From Rothia mucilaginosa (lineage in GTDB: Bacteria > Actinomycetota > Actinomycetes > Actinomycetales > Micrococcaceae), in NCBI RefSeq assembly GCF_019334805.1, contig NZ_CP079822.1:1178001-1242000 (forward strand): a DNA stretch of 64,000 nt, in the 5' to 3' direction. The translations under genes and the position numbers were made by a program. The notes under the pieces were generated by a model. That model ran no database searches. It saw nothing but the letters and a program-made list of their open reading frames with translations, and was not told where the DNA came from. Below, in pieces: positions 45,962-55,482 of the stretch. The stretch's first letter is position 1, and the number at the start of each line of letters is the position of its first letter.

Positions 45962-47191
45962 CTACTTGGCGCTCGCCCAGCCGAGAATCGCCTCGAAGAA
46001 GCGCTCGCATTCGCTCAGCTGTTCCAGCTCAATCCACTCGTTCGGCGTGTGCGCCTGCGCGATGTCGCCGGGGCCGCAGATGATGCTCTGCACGCCGGCG
46101 CGCTGGAACTGGCCCGCTTCGGTGCCGTAGGTGACCTTCTGCGGTGCGTCGTTGGTGCCGAGCCACTCGTGGGCGAGGCGCACGATGGGTGCGTCGTCTT
46201 CGGTACCCAAACCCGGCACGGCGGCGAGCAGTTCATGCTTCACACCCACGCGGGAGGTGAGGCTACCGGGCTCCGCGCCGGTCAGCTTCTCCGCGCGTGC
46301 GGCGCGTGCCTGCAGATCGGGCAGAATCACCTCGGAAATCTCGCGGTCAATGCGCTCCACGAAGGACTCGGTAGTCACCTGCGGCAGGGTGCGCACATCG
46401 TACTCCACGACCGCCTGCTCGGCGACGATGTTGTACTGCAGGCCGCCGTTTGCCAGGTTCACGCTACCGGTGGAGTGGGGGATGATGAACGACTCGTCGT
46501 AGGGACCTTCTTCTTCCCACTGGTCCGCCATATCGGTGAAGAAGGTGATGAACTCGCCAGCGGCAGCAACCGCGTTCACGCCGTGGGTGGCGAGGGAACC
46601 GTGCTTGGGCACGCCGGTGAAGGTGACGCGGCCGCGGTGCGCGCCCTTGTGCGCGTCGATGATGCGCATGCTGGAGGGCTCACCCACAATCGCGTAGTCG
46701 GGGGCGAGGTCGCGCGCCACGAACTCCTCGATGAGGGAGGGTGCACCGACGCAGCCGATTTCCTCGTCGTAGGAGAACGCGAAGTGCAGGGGAGTGCGCA
46801 GCTTCGCCTCGGCAACGCGCGGCAGCAGCCAGAGGGCGACTGCGAGGAAGCCCTTCATATCGCAGACACCGCGGCCGTAGGCGCGGGTACCCTCCACGCG
46901 CAGGGTGAACGGGTCGGCGTCCCAGTCCTGACCGGCGACGGGCACGACGTCCGTGTGGCCGGAGAGAATAACACCGCCGCGGGTGGTGCCGTCCGCTGCG
47001 GGGACGGTGACCAGCAGGTTGGCGCGGGTGCCGTCCTCGTTGTAGGTGCGCACGCCGCTGTAACCGTAGCGGGCGAACTCGGCTTCGATGAGCTCAATGA
47101 GTTCCAGGTTGGAGCTGCCGGAGATGGTGGGAATCGCGATGAGCTTTTCGAGCCAGGGGAGGGAAGCGGGCTGGGTGGTCTGAGCCGTCAT
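45962..47191 (-). CDS. argE: Acetylornithine deacetylase-type M20 peptidase
   Basis: 409 residues. M20 zinc enzymes: SGHTDVVPV (metal His/Asp), GRGVCDMKG (bridging Asp) and FSYDEEIGCVGA (catalytic Glu) are at about residues 77-85, 107-115 and 144-155; a metal His lies near the C-terminus in AHTPNEW. It hydrolyses N-acetyl-ornithine in arginine synthesis, though related aminoacylases cannot be excluded. GAAGGAATAG precedes ATG 47191. No other arg genes nearby. Confidence 0.88.
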   Translation of the reverse strand: MTAQTTQPASLPWLEKLIAIPTISGSSNLELIELIEAEFARYGYSGVRTYNEDGTRANLLVTVPAADGTTRGGVILSGHTDVVPVAGQDWDADPFTLRVEGTRAYGRGVCDMKGFLAVALWLLPRVAEAKLRTPLHFAFSYDEEIGCVGAPSLIEEFVARDLAPDYAIVGEPSSMRIIDAHKGAHRGRVTFTGVPKHGSLATHGVNAVAAAGEFITFFTDMADQWEEEGPYDESFIIPHSTGSVNLANGGLQYNIVAEQAVVEYDVRTLPQVTTESFVERIDREISEVILPDLQARAARAEKLTGAEPGSLTSRVGVKHELLAAVPGLGTEDDAPIVRLAHEWLGTNDAPQKVTYGTEAGQFQRAGVQSIICGPGDIAQAHTPNEWIELEQLSECERFFEAILGWASAK

Positions 47192-47322
47192 AACTATTCC
47201 TTCTGCAATGTAATGCTGTGCGCTGTCATGTGCCGCGTGCGCTGTTATGTTCAGGGTACGCCGCGGGGCGGCATTCGTCGCCTCATGGTCGTCGAATACC
47301 GCCCCGTGACCCCTGCGCGGGG

Positions 47323-47865
47323 TTAGATGCTGTAGTTGTTCACGTTGGAGTGGTCGCCCAGCGCGTGGAAGTTGCGCGAGTGGTAGACCAGCGGGGTGCC
47401 TTCGCAGTCGTTGCGGATGAACTCTTCAACCTGCGCGGTGAAGACGAGTGCGGGGCCTGCCTCAACGCGGCTGAGCGGGGTTGCGCGCAGTACGCGGCGC
47501 ACGCCGTGGACGAGGGGCTCACCGGTGTGGACGAATTCCCAGGTGCTGGGGTCCTCAAAGCGGGGGTAGTCGTGGGTTGCGAAGTTCTTCGCGAGGGTGA
47601 CATTCTCAGCGTCGAGCATGTGCACGAGGAAGGAGGAAGCAGCCGCGATCTTTGCTGCGGAGCCGCTGTTTGCCTTGAGGGAGAAGGCGATGATGGGCGG
47701 TTCTGCGGCGACGGAGGTCAGCGAGGAGGCGGTGAAGCCTGCGGGTTCGCCGTTTTCGTCGGTGGCGGTGATGATGGCAACGCCGGCGGGCTGGTGGCCG
47801 AAGGCGAGCTTGAACTGCTCGGAGGTGTCGGCGATGGGTGCCTGTGCTGCAATGGTTTCGGTCAT
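47323..47865 (-). CDS. Flavin reductase-like FMN-binding protein
   Basis: 180 residues. The FMN-binding split barrel is recognised from HQPAGVAIITATDENGEPAGFTAS (read in parts), SLTSVAAEPPIIAFSL and SFLVHMLDAEN. Such proteins reduce FMN with NAD(P)H, often for a partner monooxygenase; no partner is adjacent. GAAAGGG precedes ATG 47865. It ends 131 bases upstream of the ArgE-type gene in the same direction, so they may be co-transcribed. Confidence 0.88.
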   Translation of the reverse strand: MTETIAAQAPIADTSEQFKLAFGHQPAGVAIITATDENGEPAGFTASSLTSVAAEPPIIAFSLKANSGSAAKIAAASSFLVHMLDAENVTLAKNFATHDYPRFEDPSTWEFVHTGEPLVHGVRRVLRATPLSRVEAGPALVFTAQVEEFIRNDCEGTPLVYHSRNFHALGDHSNVNNYSI

Positions 47866-48247
47866 GATCGACCCTTTCTTCTGCGGCTGCGTTTGAGGGG
47901 TCGTCCAGATGTGTATGCGTTGGGCGACCCTTTGTTAAGGGGAGATATGTTTCAGAGTAAAGCTAATGGGTGCTGAACACCTTATTTATTGCCCTATGTT
48001 TCTTAGGTGCACCTTTCATGACGTAGGGCGTGAAATATTACGTCATATTCTTCGTCATATGGGAGCTTCACACAGACAGCCCAACCAGCGCCCTGCAACA
48101 CATGATTGAGGTGCTATCCCTCTCTCTTCTGGGGGTTTTGCGGGGGTGAAGAGGGCTCTAGGGTATCCTTGCTTGGTACGCGAAAGCGCACCGCGCCCCG
48201 TATTTGAGGGGTTTTTCGGTGCGTGAACTGTGGGGAGAAGAGGGTTA
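47866..48247. other. Divergent promoter region, flavin reductase and polysaccharide operon
   Basis: About 380 bases with no gene. An inverted repeat ATGACGTA (48018-48025) and TACGTCAT (48039-48046), with a further CGTCATAT at 48053, is a candidate operator. An AGGTGCACCT palindrome lies at 48005. A nested hairpin with GCACCG...CGGTGC arms (about 48188-48222) is in the leader of the polysaccharide operon. Confidence 0.45.
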
Positions 48248-50248
48248 ATGAGCTGGTTGGCAACTATTCCGCTGCTACTTTTTGCGGTCGTGTTGGCTTT
48301 TGGTCCCGGCTATGCGATGGGCTGGGCGTTGCGTGTTCCTGTGCGTCTGCGTGTTTTTTATGCGCCGCTGCTGACTTTTGCCCTGGTGGCTGTCTCTGCG
48401 ATTGTGCTGGGTAAGACCGGCATTCCGTGGAGCCTGATTTCTTTTGTGCCGGTCGCTGCCGTGATGGTGGCTGTGGCTGCTGGTCTCATGTGGCTGGTGG
48501 GCCGCCGCTGGCCTGCCCTGACCTCTGCGGCTTGGCCGGGTAACGATGTTCCGGTGACCTGGCCCGTGATGGGTGCGGTGCTGGGCGGGTTCCTGGTGAC
48601 GCATATGACCGAGGACATGGTGTATGGTCCGGAGGCGTTCTCGCAGAGCCTGGATAATTCCTTCCATATGAATGCGATTCGCTGGATTCAGGAGCACGGC
48701 GATGCCTCCAGCCTGACCCTTGGAGCAGTCGCTGCTGCGAACCAGGAGCCGACGTTTTACCCGGCGGGTTGGCACGATTTTGTGTCCCTGATTTATAGCA
48801 CCACGGGTACGAGTATTGCGACCGCCACCATTGTGACCGTGCTACTGGCTTCCGGCATTTTGTGGCCCTGCTCGCTGGTGGCGCTGAGCCTGAGCATCCC
48901 GAAGCTGCGCCGCCTGCAGGCCCTAGCTATTCCGGCGATGATTTGCGGTTTTGCGGCTTTCCCGGGCCTGCTACTGCGCTGGGGTGTGCTTTTCCCGAAC
49001 CTGCTGGGCTATGCCCTGCTACCTTCATTTGTGGCACTCATGGTGTACCTGGTACAGGTGATGGTACGCCGCGAGTATTCGGCATCCCTATCGCTGGGTT
49101 TAGCCTCCCTGGTGGGTCTTGCGGGTCTGGCGCTGGTGCATCCGAATGCGGTGGTTTCTGCCGCAGCCTTTGCTGTACCCCTGCTACTGGCTGGTGTGGC
49201 GCAGGTCCTGCGTTCGCATGAGTTGATTGCTCGACAGAAATGGGTGGGTTCCATCCTGCTACTGGCTTTCCTGGCTGGTTGTGTAGGGGCCTGGCGTGTA
49301 TTACGTCCCGCTGAGTTTGCAAGTAATACTTGGTCGCCGATTCTGACCGAGGGTGAGGCCCTCTATCAGTTCCTCTTCCTGGGCCTGGAGAATGGTAATC
49401 AGCTGGGTGATAAGTTTAATCCCTCCTACTTGGCGGGTTTCCTGGTTCTGTGGGGTGTGGGGTACCTGCTGTACAAGCGCCGTAACCTGTGGCTGATTGC
49501 CAGCTGGGGGCTGATTGGTTACCTGTGGATTGTATCCGCCTCGGTGCCGCGCGGTGAGTTCCGCCTGCTGATGGTGGGCCCCTGGTACACCGACCACTTC
49601 CGCCTGGCGGCTCTGGTGGTATTCCCCTCAGTGATCCTAGCTGGTATCGGCTTGGGTGGCTTCGTAGAAGGTCTGCTTACCTGGGTTGCGCGCCGAGCAC
49701 CACGCCCGGCACGCTTGAAGGTTGCGACCATCGGCATGGGTGTCGCGATGATCCTGGTACTGGTAGTTGCTGGTCTTTCTTCGCGTGTTCCTTCGGTGCA
49801 GGAGACGACCCAGGCGGTCTCTCGTGAATACCGCCTGACCCCGACCTCGGTGGTGTTGAATCAGGACGAGATGAACGTCATTAATGAAATCCCGAAGATC
49901 GTACCGAAGGACGATGTGATCGTGAATAACCCCTGGGACGGTAGCGCCTATATTTACGCGCTGGCGGATCGTCACCTGACGGGATACCACTTCGAGTTTG
50001 AGACCTCACCCAAGTACTCGGCGATTATGCACAACCTCAAGGACGCTCGTACAAACCCGGAGGTGTGCCGCGAAGTGAACGAGTACAAGGCCCACTGGTA
50101 CGTTCACCTGGAGAACCAGCTGAACTTCGGCCCGGACGCCCAGAAAAACTACGACGGCCTCGTGGCTGCTATCGATACGGATGTTCTGACTCCGGTGTAC
50201 TCCTCGGGTCCGATGACTCTGTACCGTATTAGCGCGTGCGATAACTAA
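48248..50248 (+). CDS. DUF6541-type multi-pass membrane protein
   Basis: 666 residues with about 13 helices, then an extracytoplasmic C-terminal domain of about 130 residues. The layout is that of membrane-bound C-type glycosyltransferases, and the sequence resembles the actinobacterial DUF6541 family found in surface-glycan loci. The first loop has ED and HMNAIRW residues that could form the acceptor site. ATG 48248 has GGAGAAGAGGG upstream. First gene of a five-gene glycan operon; a transferase using lipid-linked sugar is inferred. Confidence 0.78.
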   Translation: MSWLATIPLLLFAVVLAFGPGYAMGWALRVPVRLRVFYAPLLTFALVAVSAIVLGKTGIPWSLISFVPVAAVMVAVAAGLMWLVGRRWPALTSAAWPGNDVPVTWPVMGAVLGGFLVTHMTEDMVYGPEAFSQSLDNSFHMNAIRWIQEHGDASSLTLGAVAAANQEPTFYPAGWHDFVSLIYSTTGTSIATATIVTVLLASGILWPCSLVALSLSIPKLRRLQALAIPAMICGFAAFPGLLLRWGVLFPNLLGYALLPSFVALMVYLVQVMVRREYSASLSLGLASLVGLAGLALVHPNAVVSAAAFAVPLLLAGVAQVLRSHELIARQKWVGSILLLAFLAGCVGAWRVLRPAEFASNTWSPILTEGEALYQFLFLGLENGNQLGDKFNPSYLAGFLVLWGVGYLLYKRRNLWLIASWGLIGYLWIVSASVPRGEFRLLMVGPWYTDHFRLAALVVFPSVILAGIGLGGFVEGLLTWVARRAPRPARLKVATIGMGVAMILVLVVAGLSSRVPSVQETTQAVSREYRLTPTSVVLNQDEMNVINEIPKIVPKDDVIVNNPWDGSAYIYALADRHLTGYHFEFETSPKYSAIMHNLKDARTNPEVCREVNEYKAHWYVHLENQLNFGPDAQKNYDGLVAAIDTDVLTPVYSSGPMTLYRISACDN

Positions 50249-50365
50249 TGCGATAACTAAACGGTGCCTCAGCGCTCCTACGGGGGTGCACGCATCTGCA
50301 GAAATTCGTGCAGTGGTCTGCATTCTGGCGCTAAATCTGAGATACTGCGGAACCACTGATATGAT

Positions 50366-50401
50366 GAAAGTCGGTATGTCTACTAGGGCATGCCGGCTTT
50401 C
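50366..50401 (+). other. RNA hairpin before the glycosyltransferase gene
   Basis: A 13-pair stem (50366-50378 with 50389-50401, two G-U pairs) with a ten-base loop and no T-run. It lies in the 196-base gap inside the glycan operon and may be an RNA-processing or attenuation element. Confidence 0.5.
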
Positions 50402-50444
50402 ACACGCACGGTAAGACACATTCGTTAGGAGGGGTAGCTGCCCT

Positions 50445-51188
50445 ATGGGTTCTCCCACATCGCCTCTTACCCCCCACACGTATCCTCGTACGCTGGTGAT
50501 TATGCCCGCCTGGAACGAGGAAGAAGCACTGCCCGGCACTATTACTGAGCTGCAGGAGACGGTGCCCTTCGTGGACCTGGTGGTGGTCAATGACGGCTCC
50601 ACCGACAACACCTCCGCTGTGGCTCGTGAGGCGGGTGCTTTTGTGATTGACCTGCCCTACAACATGGGCGTGGGTGCCGCCATGCGCACCGGCTACAAGT
50701 ACGCGCAGCGCATGGGTTACGACTACGCCATGCAGGTGGATTCGGATGGTCAGCACCACCCCGAAAGTATCCCCACGCTGATTGAGGCAATCAAGGACTA
50801 CGATATTGTAATTGGTTCCCGCTTTGCGGAGGGGGCTGCCGACTATGAGGTGTCAGGTCCACGCAAGTGGGCGATGGGCCTGCTATCGTTCCTGTTCACC
50901 CGCTCGGCGGGCACCCCGTTCACGGACGTGACCAGCGGCTTTAAGATTGCTAACCGCCGCGGCATCGACTTCTACTGCCGCAACCTGCCCGCCGAATATT
51001 TGGGCGACACAATCGACATCACCGCCATGGCTATTAACAATGGCTTGAAGGTGCGTCAGGTGCCGGTGAATATGCGTGAACGTCAGGGAGGTACCCCCTC
51101 CTCCGGTCCGCTGAAGTCTGCTGTCTATCTGGTTCGTTCACTGTTTGCCTACGGCATTTCGGTGAGCCGCCGCCCCGAGGAGAAGTAA
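50445..51188 (+). CDS. Glycosyltransferase family 2 (dolichyl/polyprenyl-phosphate type)
   Basis: 247 residues. The GT-A fold shows VIMPAWNEEEALPG, VVVNDGSTDNT and the metal-binding QVDSDGQHHPES, as in DPM/GtrB-like enzymes that put a sugar on polyprenyl phosphate. There are no C-terminal membrane helices. It is two bases before a DUF2304 gene, the classic partner of such enzymes. It probably supplies lipid-linked sugar for the membrane transferase upstream. GGAGG lies before ATG 50445. Confidence 0.9.
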   Translation: MGSPTSPLTPHTYPRTLVIMPAWNEEEALPGTITELQETVPFVDLVVVNDGSTDNTSAVAREAGAFVIDLPYNMGVGAAMRTGYKYAQRMGYDYAMQVDSDGQHHPESIPTLIEAIKDYDIVIGSRFAEGAADYEVSGPRKWAMGLLSFLFTRSAGTPFTDVTSGFKIANRRGIDFYCRNLPAEYLGDTIDITAMAINNGLKVRQVPVNMRERQGGTPSSGPLKSAVYLVRSLFAYGISVSRRPEEK

Positions 51189-51190
51189 TC

Positions 51191-51574
51191 ATGAGCGCGA
51201 GTGTTTTTTTCCTCATTCTGTCCGTACTGGTGTGTGCCTTTGTGATTGTGCAGGTGCGTCACCAGCGCATGAAGGAGCGGTACGCCGCCCTGTGGCTGAT
51301 TATCGGCGCGGTCATTATCGTGCTGGGCGCTTTCCCGAGTCTGCTAAACGGTGTGGCGGACTTTGTGGGTGTTGCCCTGCCGGTGAACCTGTTGTTCCTG
51401 CTGTCGATTCTTTTGCTCATGGGCGTCAGTATTCACCTGACCCTGGAGCTGTCGCGCCTGTCGGAGAAGACCCGTATCCTGGCTGAGGAAGTCGCCATTT
51501 TGAAGGCGCTTCAGGAGCAGCCGGAGGGTGCATCTGGCTTAGGCCGTAAATCCTCTGCACGGGGCGAGCAGTAG
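51191..51574 (+). CDS. DUF2304 membrane protein
   Basis: 127 residues with three hydrophobic helices (about 4-20, 35-55, 66-85) and a polar helical tail (LSRLSEKTRILAEEVAIL). DUF2304 proteins are found next to GT2 enzymes in glycan loci and may anchor them to the membrane; this is family context, not proven. Two bases after the GT2 gene. Confidence 0.85.
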   Translation: MSASVFFLILSVLVCAFVIVQVRHQRMKERYAALWLIIGAVIIVLGAFPSLLNGVADFVGVALPVNLLFLLSILLLMGVSIHLTLELSRLSEKTRILAEEVAILKALQEQPEGASGLGRKSSARGEQ

Positions 51575-51628
51575 GAACCATAATTTTCTTTTAGTATTTT
51601 TTACCCCTTTGACCTGGAGTAATACCTT

Positions 51629-52504
51629 ATGACCGTTGATATTCTGTTCCCCTACTACGGCGACGTCGCCATGATGAAGCAGGCTGTACTGTCTGTGGTC
51701 GGTCAGACCAACCCGGACTGGCGCCTGATTGTTGTCGATGATGGCTACCCGGACGACTCGATTCCTGGCTGGTTCGAGTCGCTGAAGGACGAGCGCATCA
51801 CCTACATGCGTAATGAAACCAACCTGGGTGCGAACGCGAACTACCGCAAGTGCCTGACCTTCGTGGAGAACGAACTGGTCACCGTCATGGGTGCTGACGA
51901 CGTCATGCTCCCCAACTACGTGCAGTGGCTCGTGGATGCAGCGGCTAAGCACCCCGAGGCGTCCATTTTCCAGCCCGGCGTGGTCGTGATTGATGAGAAC
52001 AACGGCCTGTCGAACACTCTGGTGGAGCAGACTAAGGCGTTCTACCGTCCCAAGGGTGAGGCTGTTCTGCAGGGTGAGGAGCTGGCTACCTCCCTGCTGC
52101 GCGGCGCGTGGTTCTACTTCCCGTCCCTGGGTTGGCGTAAAGACGCTATCGTGGGCACCGGCTTCCGTGAGGGCCTGAACGTTATCCAGGACATGGCGCT
52201 GATTCTCGACATTACGATGCGCGGCGGCTCCCTGTACTACGACCCGCAGATTGCGTTCATGTACCGCCGTCACGGTGGTTCTGACTCGTCTTGGCGCGCC
52301 CTTGAGGGTACCCGCTTTGAGGAGGAGCGCCGCTACTACAACACCATGGTTGAAGAGATGACTGCCCTGGGTTGGACGAAGGCTGCCCGCGTGGCTCGTA
52401 TTCGCTTCTCTTCGCGTGCTCACGCGCTGACTCTGCTACCGAAGGCGGCTCTGGCGAAGAAGTGGCAGGGTGTTAAGAACCTTGCCGAGCACGTCGTAAA
52501 GTAA
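51629..52504 (+). CDS. Glycosyltransferase family 2
   Basis: 291 residues. VDILFPYYGDVAMMKQAVLS, VVDDGYPDD and the DXD-like GADDVML mark a GT-A transferase. The C-terminal half contains a WFYFPSLGWRKDA acceptor-type region. It lies in the glycan operon, 54 bases after the DUF2304 gene. The sugar is unknown. Confidence 0.88.
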   Translation: MTVDILFPYYGDVAMMKQAVLSVVGQTNPDWRLIVVDDGYPDDSIPGWFESLKDERITYMRNETNLGANANYRKCLTFVENELVTVMGADDVMLPNYVQWLVDAAAKHPEASIFQPGVVVIDENNGLSNTLVEQTKAFYRPKGEAVLQGEELATSLLRGAWFYFPSLGWRKDAIVGTGFREGLNVIQDMALILDITMRGGSLYYDPQIAFMYRRHGGSDSSWRALEGTRFEEERRYYNTMVEEMTALGWTKAARVARIRFSSRAHALTLLPKAALAKKWQGVKNLAEHVVK

Positions 52505-52548
52505 AGACTTCAATTCTATAGGTGCGACCAGTAGAGAACGGAGATAGC

Positions 52549-53859
52549 GTGGAATCATCGGCAGAGTCCCAGCCGAAGAAAATGACTCGTGGTCATTCGA
52601 TGGCAATTTTGGGATCGTCCGGTTTAGCTGCACTATCTTCTCTAGGAATTACCGTTGTGGTGAAACGGTTTCTGGAGGGCGAAAGCCTGACGGAGTTCCT
52701 TCTCTTCTGGTCGCTTCTTTTTGCCCTCTACGGTGTGGTGGTAGGTATCCAGCAGGAAGCTACCCGCGCTGTGGGTACTGCACGCCGCGACGGTAAAACT
52801 GGTGCACGTATTGCACCCGTGGGTGCTCTAGTGGGTCTTATTGTGGGCGGGTTGACCTTAGTGACGAGCCCTCTGTGGGCTCCTGCCCAGATTCCTTTGA
52901 GCGGGTTTAGCGGTGTGCTGCTCCTGAGTGTTGGTGTGGCCCTCTACGCCATGCACATGACTCTCTACGGTGCGTCTGCTGGCCAGGAAAGCTGGTACCT
53001 CTTCGCGAGTGTGTCGGGGTTCGACGCTATTTGGCGTATCGTAGCTATCTGCGCGGTCGGTCTGGTCTCTGCACATCTAATCGGTCTTGAAGCCGCAACG
53101 GTTTCTCCGGTACTTCTGTGGCTGCTGATGGTGCTTCTGCTTCCAGAAGCTCGGCGAGTTTTTAGCTCTCGTGCGGATGTTTCCTCGGGCCGTCTGCTGT
53201 ATAACTACACGCTGTCGATGGGGTCGTCGACTGCTAACGCGGTTCTTATGATGGGCTTGCCGCTTCTGCTGAACGTTAGCATCGATTCAAACGACCCGCT
53301 ACAGCAGGTTATTTTGGCGGTTCTGATTCTGGCGATTTCGATTACGCGCTCGCCGATTATGATTCCTTTGCAGGCTTTTCAGGGCGTGGCGGTGTCTGCT
53401 TTCTTGAAGCAACAGAACCATCCGTTGCGTGCTTTTGCGAAGCCTGCTGGTGCGCTGTTGGGCGTGGGTCTTGTGGGCGCTGCGGCGGCTTATGTGCTTG
53501 GCCCGTGGCTGTTTGGTCTGCTTTACCCGCCGAAGCCTTCAGAGGTTGGAGCGTACGCCCATGTGGTGACTTCTCCGGTGCTTGCGCTTTTGGTGTTTGC
53601 TTCTGCTTTCCTGGCGCTTCTGGTGTTGTCGGGGTCGCTGGTGATTGCGTTGAATATGCACCGGTCGTATGTGGCTGGTTGGGTGCTGGCGGCTGTAGTT
53701 GCTTGTGTGGTGGCTGTGTCGCCGTTGCCTCTTCTGACTCGCACTCTTCTTGCCCTGTATGTGGGGCCGATTCTTGGCCTGCTAGTACATTTGGGTGCGA
53801 TGGTGTGGCAGGCGCGTTCTGTGTCGAATAGCGGCAATGCTGAGCTGGAGAATATTTAA
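52549..53859 (+). CDS. Wzx-type polysaccharide flippase (MOP family)
   Basis: 436 residues with about 12 membrane helices and little else. The pattern and context (end of a glycan operon with two GT2 genes) indicate a lipid-linked oligosaccharide flippase. GTG 52549 has GGAG five bases upstream; an open frame nine codons longer is possible. Sequence identity to known Wzx is weak, as usual. The gene ends with a strong terminator at 53871. Confidence 0.78.
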   Translation: MESSAESQPKKMTRGHSMAILGSSGLAALSSLGITVVVKRFLEGESLTEFLLFWSLLFALYGVVVGIQQEATRAVGTARRDGKTGARIAPVGALVGLIVGGLTLVTSPLWAPAQIPLSGFSGVLLLSVGVALYAMHMTLYGASAGQESWYLFASVSGFDAIWRIVAICAVGLVSAHLIGLEAATVSPVLLWLLMVLLLPEARRVFSSRADVSSGRLLYNYTLSMGSSTANAVLMMGLPLLLNVSIDSNDPLQQVILAVLILAISITRSPIMIPLQAFQGVAVSAFLKQQNHPLRAFAKPAGALLGVGLVGAAAAYVLGPWLFGLLYPPKPSEVGAYAHVVTSPVLALLVFASAFLALLVLSGSLVIALNMHRSYVAGWVLAAVVACVVAVSPLPLLTRTLLALYVGPILGLLVHLGAMVWQARSVSNSGNAELENI

Positions 53860-53870
53860 TAAATAAATGA

Positions 53871-53916
53871 TGAGGGGTTGAGCAAACGAGTAGTTATGCT
53901 CAACCCCTCATTTTTT
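53871..53916 (+). terminator. Terminator of the glycan operon
   Basis: A 14-pair perfect stem (53871-53884 with 53897-53910) followed by T6. Confidence 0.95.
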
Positions 53917-54107
53917 ATTGCTCATGAACTGACGGGGGCTGGAGGTGTCCACCCGCTATTACTACTTCAAACCCTGGGAACTTAGGTAACCCTATGGAAA
54001 ACAGGCGGGGTGCTCCCTACACTGGAAGGACACAATGACAAACCGCACGGGCCGCCCACACCGCGGCCCCGCCCCTCCCAACGGGTATAGTACCGAAGGA
54101 GCCACCC

Positions 54108-55400
54108 ATGAGCCGACGCACCGACGCGCCCGCCCGATCACCACGACGAGCCGCCCTCGCCAGCTGGATAGGCTCCGCCCTCGAATACTACGACTTCGCC
54201 GTCTACGGCACCGCCGCGGCAATCGTGCTCAACCGCATCTTCTTCCCTGAAGACACCGCCGCCATTGGCATCCTCAAGTCCATGGTGGTTGTGGGCGTCG
54301 CCTACGTTGTGCGTCCCTTCGGCGCCATGATCGTTGGACCCCTCGGTGACCGCTACGGCCGCCGATTCGTCCTGATGCTCACGCTCTTCCTGATGGGCTT
54401 TGCCACCTTCGCAATCGGTTGCCTGCCGACCTACAGTGAGGCGGGTATCCTCGCCCCCACCCTGCTGGTCATCTGCCGCATGATTCAGGGCCTCTCCGCC
54501 GCCGGTGAGCAGGCAAGCTCCATCTCCATCTCCTTGGAGCACGCCAACGCGCATCAGCGCGCCTTCACGACCAGCTGGACCCTGCAAGGCACCCAGTTCG
54601 GCTCGCTACTGGCAACCGCAGTGTTCATTCCCTTCGCCGCCCTGCCGGATGAGCACCTGCTCAGCTGGGGCTGGCGCGTACCCTTCTGGCTCTCCGCCTT
54701 TGTGGTGGTGACCGCCTGGCTGATTCGCCGCACCCTCTCCGAGCCGCCCGCCTACCTGCAGCGCGAAAAGCTCACCGGATCCCCGCTCATGCTGGTCTTC
54801 AAGCACCACAAGCGCGCCGTGCTCACCATCGCCGTGTGCGCCATGGTCAACACTGTGAACATGGTCTTCACGACCTTCGCGCTGTCTTTCGCCACCAAGG
54901 GTTACGGTCTTGACCGTAGCACGATGCTGCTGGTGCCGGTCGCCTCCAACACCCTCGGTCTGATTGCGATTCCGCTCGCCGCCATGCTTGCCGACCGGAT
55001 CGGTCGTAAGCCCGTGTTCATTACCGGTGCGGTTGCTTCGTCCCTGGTGATGTTCCCGTACCTCGGGGCGATTGCCGAGGGTAACTGGGTGGGTATCTTT
55101 GCCTACGGCGTGCTCATGCACGGTGCGCTGTACTCCATGGCGAACGGCGTGTGGCCTGCCTTCTACGCGGAGATGTTCCCGACCCGCGTGCGCGTGACCG
55201 GTCTGGCGCTGGGTACCCAGATTGGCTTCGCAATTTCTGGAGGCGTGGCGCCCGCCGTGGCGACGAGCCTCGCCGGTGCCGACCTGCATAACGCGGTGCT
55301 GCCCGCCGTGTTCACGGTCGCCATGTGTGTGCTCGTGGCGTTGGGTGCGCTGACGGCTCGTGAAGGGTACAAGAAGTCCCTGGCTGAGCTGGATGCATAA
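54108..55400 (+). CDS. MHS-family (shikimate/alpha-ketoglutarate type) MFS transporter
   Basis: 430 residues, 12 helices. The metabolite:H+ symporter family start ASWIGSALEYYDFAVYGTAAA and the loop motif GPLGDRYGRRFVLM are clear, with a second ADRIGRKPVFI loop. Family members import shikimate, alpha-ketoglutarate, proline or betaine. GAAGGAG precedes ATG 54108. It converges on a shikimate/quinate dehydrogenase gene, which makes shikimate or quinate a plausible substrate. Confidence 0.88.
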   Translation: MSRRTDAPARSPRRAALASWIGSALEYYDFAVYGTAAAIVLNRIFFPEDTAAIGILKSMVVVGVAYVVRPFGAMIVGPLGDRYGRRFVLMLTLFLMGFATFAIGCLPTYSEAGILAPTLLVICRMIQGLSAAGEQASSISISLEHANAHQRAFTTSWTLQGTQFGSLLATAVFIPFAALPDEHLLSWGWRVPFWLSAFVVVTAWLIRRTLSEPPAYLQREKLTGSPLMLVFKHHKRAVLTIAVCAMVNTVNMVFTTFALSFATKGYGLDRSTMLLVPVASNTLGLIAIPLAAMLADRIGRKPVFITGAVASSLVMFPYLGAIAEGNWVGIFAYGVLMHGALYSMANGVWPAFYAEMFPTRVRVTGLALGTQIGFAISGGVAPAVATSLAGADLHNAVLPAVFTVAMCVLVALGALTAREGYKKSLAELDA

Positions 55401-55409
55401 CCCGAACAA

Positions 55410-55431
55410 TATATTCTGTATATAGAATAAA
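55410..55431. promoter_or_regulatory. TATATTC-N8-GAATAAA copy of the intergenic inverted repeat
   Basis: Left arm 55410-55416 is identical to the other copies; the right arm matches at GAATA (55425-55429). It lies ten bases after the transporter stop, before the terminator. Confidence 0.4.
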
Positions 55432-55432
55432 T

Positions 55433-55472
55433 ACAGGTGGGGTTGGATAGATATCTATCCAACCCCACCTGT
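55433..55472. terminator. 40-base perfect palindrome, bidirectional terminator
   Basis: The 20-base halves 55433-55452 and 55453-55472 are exact inverse complements with no spacer; the RNA would fold with a small AT loop. It sits between convergent genes. T-runs are short (GTTTAACTTT on the plus side). Confidence 0.8.
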
Positions 55473-55482
55473 GTTTAACTTT

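Noticed and set aside
48005..48014. AGGTGCACCT palindrome as a regulator site (also GGTGCACC near 12166 and 24155)
   Set aside because: An eight-base core occurring three times in spacers is not strong enough, and flanks do not match. No consistent position to genes.
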